From: Polytrichum commune
Taxonomy: Eukaryota; Streptophyta; Polytrichopsida; Polytrichales; Polytrichaceae
Direction: 5' to 3'
Length of the DNA stretch: 64,000 nucleotides
Assembly (NCBI GenBank): GCA_950295325.1
Contig: OX485808.1
Coordinates: 10,978,501-11,042,500 of the forward strand
Within the stretch, counting starts at the first letter, position 1, and every line of letters starts with the position of its first letter. This document shows, in pieces, positions 58,620 through 64,000 of this stretch. The notes beneath the pieces were generated by a model. The model saw only the letters and a program-made list of their open reading frames with translations, had not been told where the DNA came from and did no database searches. The translations under genes and the position numbers were made by a program.

Positions 58620-60014
58620 GAGATTTAGAAATCCAACATCTCCCACCAACATCGGTGCCGCAACTTGGGAAGACATTGTTGCAAAATAGGGTTGGGTTTT
58701 CACCAAGAAAGTAAATTCTCAACAATTCACAACTTACCTAGGCCCAGTGATGCCGGTGGCTTGAATGCTCGCTGGCGTTTGATGTGGCCGGGCCTTCACC
58801 ACTCGGTGGAGCGTCCACGAATATGCATGAGATGCTTTGTTCTATTTTTGTGTGTGTGAAAGTGTGTGTTTTGTTTTAATTTAAAAAAGAAAAAGAAAAA
58901 AAGAAAAAGATTCAACACAAACATTCAAAATTTTAATAGTTCTATCCAGCAACAAAGCTCTCTGTTTTATGTGCACTTGAGCCATGTGGTCAAGGAATAT
59001 TATTCTCATTTTCAAGGAGAGAAAATTCTTGTGGGCATTGGGAGAGGACTAGTGTTGCATTTTTTTAAATATAGAGGTCGGAGGCGGCATTATAAATTAT
59101 TTTTTTATTTTTGGTTGAAAATCATCGAAGACATCAATCCGTGAGGTCCTTTATGGCAAATCATTGTCGAAAACATTCCCCTTTTCTAAGATCAGTTCTT
59201 CGAGCTCTTCTCCGCTCAAGTATTGATCCAAGAATGAAGACATTGCGAATGCAAACCACCGTTCACAACTTCTCTGGTGTGCCATGTGGTGCGTTATGTA
59301 TCCAGTATTTGTCACTTCGTGTGGCAACACTCAAGGCTCAGACACTGCCATTGAGTTTGAATGTATTAATGCTATATGGTAGTATGGAACAAATGGCGAA
59401 GTTGAGCGTGTTTATATTTGCCCTATTGGCTTGGACTGACTGTAGTCATGAATTTATAATAATAAAACATAAAAAAATGCCTCAAAATTTCCCGAGTACT
59501 TTAAAATGCATTTTAATATGTGTGTATTTTAAATTAAATGAAAAAGAACATCACCACTAGAGGGGACCCGACAGATAGATGGGGGTAAAGGTTTTGGGGG
59601 GAGTATAAAAGCATCGCAGTCAGCTCACTCGGTGCACAGGTGGAAGTACACAACTTGGCTCTGTGCACACAACTTTAGGTTTCCTTTACTGCATGACTGT
59701 GTTAAATACGTGTTGTATATTTGCTGTCAAGTTCTTCAAAGAAGTGCCTAAGTACAATCACATGTCCTTATACTTTGGCAGTAGATTGACAATGCAGTTT
59801 ATTCTTCTTTCCTTCAATTCACCACCATAAACACAGAATCCGTAGACACTTTTAGGGCGCACTGTCCGTGAAGATATTTTTTCCGCCAAGTACCCGATGT
59901 TCGGTATTCACAAATCACCTCTAATTCAATTAACACCTTGTGTTCTATCAAATTTGCAGCCTGACTCAGCTATGGCATGCTTGTTGGAGTGCTTGGAATG
60001 GGAACATAACCACA
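58620..60014. other. Sequence with a 149-codon ORF, no recognised gene
   Basis: The plus frame 59111-59560 encodes a Leu/His-rich 149-residue product with no motif I know. A TATAAAA string occurs at 59605 with unrecognised sequence after it. Neither is enough for a gene call. Confidence 0.3.
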
Positions 60015-60015
60015 A

Positions 60016-60025
60016 TCTTCTTCTT

Positions 60026-60055
<30 letters not shown>
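60016..60055. repeat. (CTT)n microsatellite
   Basis: About 13 uninterrupted units, which cause the poly-Leu and poly-Phe ORFs here. Confidence 0.95.
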
Positions 60056-60056
<1 letters not shown>

Positions 60057-60486
60057 TATATATGTATGGTCCAAGATGATCCTAAACTACCGGGTAATAG
60101 TGGAGAGATATTCATTTTCAAATGGAGTGGTTGGCGGTTTGATTCCCGCTGTGAAATCTTCTCTATGTGTGACGGAAAAACTTAGCTACATAGGTAGGAA
60201 GCCAAGAGCCCACCCACCGCAAGGTAAGCAACAAGAAAACGGTAGAACCGTGAGGCTCTGTTCTTTATTATGAAAGACTACAATTGTAGTTGTCCACTTT
60301 GCTCATGCCAATTCATGGCTATTCACTATACCAAACCTTTCTTGGATTTTGTGCGCCTTATTCTCAAATACAGGTCAAGGATTGAAGCTACTCATTTATC
60401 ACCCAAATTTTTAAAAATAAATAATCAAGAACTGCCGAAATAACTATAGTTAACTAGATTTCTTTCAATGCATTTTAGGGAGCATA

Positions 60487-60488
60487 TA

Positions 60489-60523
<35 letters not shown>

Positions 60524-60525
60524 AT
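60487..60525. repeat. (AAAT)n microsatellite
   Basis: About nine units, followed by (AT)n. Confidence 0.95.
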
Positions 60526-60764
60526 ATATATATATAAACTATAGTTAACATCCACATTACATAAAGTGGACCAAAAATAACAAGAACAAGTAACGTCCAA
60601 GTGTGAACACAAAGTGGTTATGAAATTTGCTCTTGAAACAAAGAAGTTGATGCATAGTCTCTGTCCTACAGACAGAACCAATAAACTCCACCCTACATCA
60701 AGAGGATTTTTGGGCAAGGTAGAGCCAACATGCTCAAATTCACGTCAGATTACCCGATGTTGAT

Positions 60765-60794
60765 TATCTATCTATCTATCTATCTAGATCTATC
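60765..60794. repeat. (TCTA)n microsatellite
   Basis: About six to seven units. Confidence 0.95.
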
Positions 60795-61192
60795 CTTTTC
60801 CTTTTCTTGGAATGGAGACATGATGCAGTTCACTACAGGTCATGTCATGAGCGAATGCTCTTGAGACTCATGCATCTCGAGCTTGTTGATTATTACCCAG
60901 TTTCAAAGTGGTTTTCCTCTTTCCTTAATTGTTGACAATAAGTTTCATGAATGAAAGTGGATAGTGTTCCGAGGTTGTGCAACTACACTTAAAGTGGCAT
61001 GATCACTTCTTATATACTCAACATCAAAATTTGACAAATTTATGAACTTTGCTTAAACTCCAATTAAAGCCCAAAACAAACTAGTCAAATAAGATAATGA
61101 CCACATAAGGGCACACAAGAAGCACATACCAAGTAATCTTGTGATGACCATATGACATAATATTGCTAAATTTTTGTTCCACGTATATCATC

Positions 61193-61370
61193 CTGGGGGG
61201 TGGAATCTTTATACCATATACAAACTAATGTGAGTGTAAGGAGGAATATTATTCAAGACATGAGCGCACATAGTATTCATAAGGGAGATGTATTAATTCT
61301 ATCTACTATGTACTTATAAAGCGGCTATTAACTTTTTTTAAGTAAAGGTAGATGTACAGAATGGGGCTCT
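61193..61370. mobile_element. MITE family F, copy 4 (left part only)
   Basis: GGGGGGTGGAATCTTTATACC followed by ATACAAACTAATGTGAGTGTAAG and AAAGGTAGATGTACA matches the left 190 bp of copy 1 (21878-22060). Only six G at the end; the right half is absent. Confidence 0.65.
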
Positions 61371-62650
61371 ATAATGGGTTACATAGGGGGACACTCCAAC
61401 ATAAAGTGTGCCTCGTTTTCAATTGCATCATAAGAGCAAAAGTGACACAATCTATTATCTCTAGAGATAGGGACAATTGATCACCTTCCAATTTCAATTG
61501 CAAGTCTATGGTTTGCAGTTTAGGGTAAGCAAGGATGAACTTTCGTTGTGGTGGTCTCAATGGTTGCTTCAGGTACAATTTACATTCCGTATTTGAGAAA
61601 GTCTTTGAGTTTTTTCCCCTGAGAGATGGAAATAATTCCACTCTTTGGCAAGAAAAGGCTCCTTGATATCATCTAATGCAATTTGTGATATTGTTGGGTT
61701 GTCATGGGTTTCCCAACGAGATAAACCCCATGATGCCTTCCACATGGTTGTTGGTTTGTGCCAAGTGTTAAATCCTTGTCCAGCCATGTGTCAAGAAAAC
61801 GAAGTTGTTTGACTATGTAACCAAGAGGAGGGTACATGAGCAAGCCGTTGTTGAAAATCCATGGCAAGCTTAAGAGCGTATAACTCTATGGGGAGAGAGC
61901 TCTTCAAATTCAACCAACAAAACATGCTAGGATGTCAAAGAATGTACTTTGATGTGAGACATCATATGTGTCTTCATGCCCTTCTCAAAATCCTTCCGAC
62001 GAGAGTTTTGCAAGCCTCCTCCCCAAATTTTAGAATCATATGTGAAAGTTGGAATCGCCAAAGCCTTGACTGGCTGGGATTCGAGTCCCCAACACCTGAC
62101 TTTGCCTACAACTTCTTTCCTTAAAAGTGCCCATCAAGACTTTCATACTTGCCATTCTTCACTTTTTACTCGATGGCTCAAAGCAACCACGTGAAGAGAA
62201 ATCAACCCCAAAGTACTTATAGTCGTGGGTTATCCCAATTCAATCCTTGTTTAGGTAAAATGCCTCTTGGTTGAATTTCCTTCTGTTGCAGCCAAGGATC
62301 ATGATTTTGGTTTTAGATAAATTGACTCATGTGATGAGAACTCATGCCTAGGGTTGAGAGTTATGTTTATAGATGGATGTGGTGGGAGAAATTTGGCATT
62401 ACCATACGGGATGCCATCCACTCATAATGCATCAAACTAAGTTATGCATGAGTACAGGTGGTATATTTTGAGCAGCTTTGCAAACACACTGTCTGTTGCG
62501 ATCCTTCATTGCGGTGTCACGTGTGGCTATGTCGTATAAAATGATTATTATGTATTAGGTCTTGTGTCTCCTTCGGTCACCTGTCTGTACTGGTATAAAA
62601 GTTACTTTCATATGCCAGTGCATGAAAACTTTGTTAGTGTTATTAAGTTA
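61371..62650. other. Unannotated sequence
   Basis: Short frames on both strands, with no family recognised. Confidence 0.4.
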
Positions 62651-62666
62651 GGGCTGCTTTACATCA

Positions 62667-62726
62667 TGGACCATGAAGTCGGACCATGGAAGATGGCCTT
62701 TTCCCATGGTCCGACTTCATGGTCCA
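62667..62726. repeat. Perfect 23-bp stem hairpin
   Basis: Arms 62667-62689 and 62704-62726 are exact inverse copies around a 14-nt loop. Confidence 0.95.
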
Positions 62727-63182
62727 GCTTTCATGGTTCGATTTCTTAAGAAAAACCAATTTACAAAGCTTTCTTGTCTCTCACTGGGTGTACACCGAAT
62801 GTGGACTAAGAGGAATGACCATGCACCAAAACGTGAATGTGTTGATTTGTTTAATATATGTTCAAAAAGGGAATTTTTGAAAATAAAAACAAAATTCACG
62901 TTTGATCGTTCTTTTGTCTTCTCTTGTCGTCATCTTCTTTTCCCCGAAAATTATTTCACTCAAAACATATCATAAAAAATATTTCTCTGCCATGGGCCCT
63001 TGCCTTTTTTCTACCAAAGCACCTTTCTACCAAACCCGTTGGACATGTCAGTGGATAATGTAGGCCTTAAAATATGTCTTTGGGGGATCTCGAACTCCAT
63101 GGCCACTCTGACTTTTTTCCTTGGCGTAAACCGGAGTGGTCCCATGATGAGTTCAACAACCAATCATAGATTTTACAAGGCC

Positions 63183-63265
63183 TTGGGACGACTTCATGGT
63201 CCAATGTCCCTTAAATTCACTTAATGATAAGATTAAGTGAATCATGGACCATGAAGTCGTCCCAA
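63183..63265. repeat. Perfect 21-bp stem hairpin with nested hairpin
   Basis: Arms 63183-63203 and 63245-63265 are exact inverse copies. The loop holds a second inverted repeat (ATTCACTTAAT and ATTAAGTGAAT). Confidence 0.95.
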
Positions 63266-64000
63266 GTGAATCCTAATGGAAGAGTTTACACAAACATCAC
63301 GAATCCCTAGCCAAATTCTCTACACAACATACTCTTAGCTTATTCTCAAGGCCTTTCCACGGTACCGATGACAAAAGGCTGTAAAGCATAACTATGGTAG
63401 ATGGGTCGTAAGTGGTTATTTGTTCTAACTAGCCCAATTCGTACTAAGGAGTTCAATTTTCACTAGCGAAAGTTCCATAGGTTGTTCGGACATTATAGAA
63501 CATAAAAGACTTCGCATGGTAAGAAACTTACATCCTCATCAAATAGTTATAGCACGCCGTAACTCCAAATAGTAACACGCACCAAGGTTGAGGCATCTAT
63601 TACCGATAAAATAAGAGAATTTTGCACCTATTTAGGAGGACTGATAGCAGGGAATTATTTTTCTTGTGAAGAGAATGCACAAAAATCCTTCTTTTTTTTC
63701 GCGAATATGGAAACTGCCACAAATTTCGAAGCAGTAAAGTTAGGGGTAACACATAGTCGATCTATAGGTTCACCCATCCCCACTCATCTATATGCTAATG
63801 CTTGGCTACGATAGTCGTCAGAATTGTTACGAAGGTACCCAATCACAAGCCGCCAGCACATAAACCTGAACTCTGTTCGCTTAAAAAACATTGTAGATCT
63901 CATCCATGTCGGCATAACATGACCCTTGTGACCAGTTAAATGGACCGAACCGACTTTGGACTCCTAGCCTCCACCTTAATTGGGATGATGAGCATAGTGT
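63266..64000. other. Unannotated sequence to the window end
   Basis: Contains weak family C blocks at 63395-63470 and a dispersed repeat at 63475-63600 shared with 42722-42860. No gene. Confidence 0.45.

Larger units (their letters stand above)
62651..63265. mobile_element. Palindrome-ended element related to MITE A/B ends (tentative)
   Basis: TTA then GGGCTGCTTTACATCATGG at 62648-62669 resembles the A/B termini. Two hairpins, at 62667-62726 and 63183-63265, share the arm GACTTCATGGTCCA. No matching right TIR was found, so the right border is only the end of the second hairpin. Confidence 0.4.

Noticed and set aside
59111-59560. 149-codon ORF as a gene
   Set aside because: No recognised motif, no splice or promoter support, and length near what chance allows in a 64-kb window.
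60100-60160. tRNA or SINE B-box (GGTTTGATTCCCGC)
   Set aside because: No matching A-box, acceptor stem or cloverleaf could be drawn.
59897-60185. ORFs with poly-Leu or poly-Phe runs
   Set aside because: Produced by the (CTT)n microsatellite.
62040-62110. tRNA-like segment with GGGATTCGAGTCCCC
   Set aside because: The palindromic B-box-like string stands alone; no anticodon arm or acceptor pairing was found.

Overview
The window looks like nuclear DNA of a land plant with a large, repeat-rich genome. Three things point there: a two-exon DUF1685 gene, a plant-type intron-containing cytosolic seryl-tRNA synthetase locus, and a dense bed of decayed plant-type LINEs, pogo/Tigger DNA transposons and MITEs. 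I cannot name the species. Base composition is A+T rich except for two GC-rich islands (20.2-21.25 kb and 26.6-27.35 kb). No operon, prokaryotic gene, CRISPR array, rRNA or convincing tRNA was seen.

Layout. 0-4.3 kb is repeat-derived DNA. 4.3-8.0 kb (minus) holds a seryl-tRNA synthetase copy that keeps its introns but carries frameshifts, a nonsense codon and a ruined splice acceptor, so it is an unprocessed pseudogene; a truncated Tigger element sits at its 3' end. 8.6-18.2 kb (plus) is one decayed LINE (zinc-knuckle ORF, endonuclease, FVDD reverse transcriptase, zf-RVT) interrupted by three later insertions: a 1.37-kb Tigger element, a Harbinger-like MITE and a 1.5-kb insert flanked by TGAGC. 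20.2-21.25 kb is an unrecognised GC-rich island. 24.77-26.34 kb (minus) is the only intact-looking protein gene, DUF1685, two exons and 351 codons. Just upstream of it (26.6-27.35 kb) is a GC-rich block with long overlapping minus-strand ORFs, possibly organelle-derived. 27.4-64 kb has no convincing host gene. It is made of MITE families, here called A to H plus three single-copy types; a LINE relic with a restriction-like endonuclease (36.8-37.6 kb, minus); another Tigger element (47.3-48.4 kb); simple repeats; and long DNA hairpins.

Most unusual features. (1) There are sixteen homopolymer C or G tracts of 11-19 nt in an A+T-rich window. In one MITE family the tract can be compared with a sister copy that has a mixed sequence at the same place, which suggests growth in situ. 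In another family the tract is the terminus of the element. (2) Two independent Tigger/pogo relics each end in a PCNA-interacting (PIP-box) motif. (3) A 375-bp MITE with perfect 15-bp TIRs and TAAGCA target duplications carries a GGGTGGGCAT-type minisatellite. All assignments come from reading the sequence only; element borders without TIR/TSD support are approximate.
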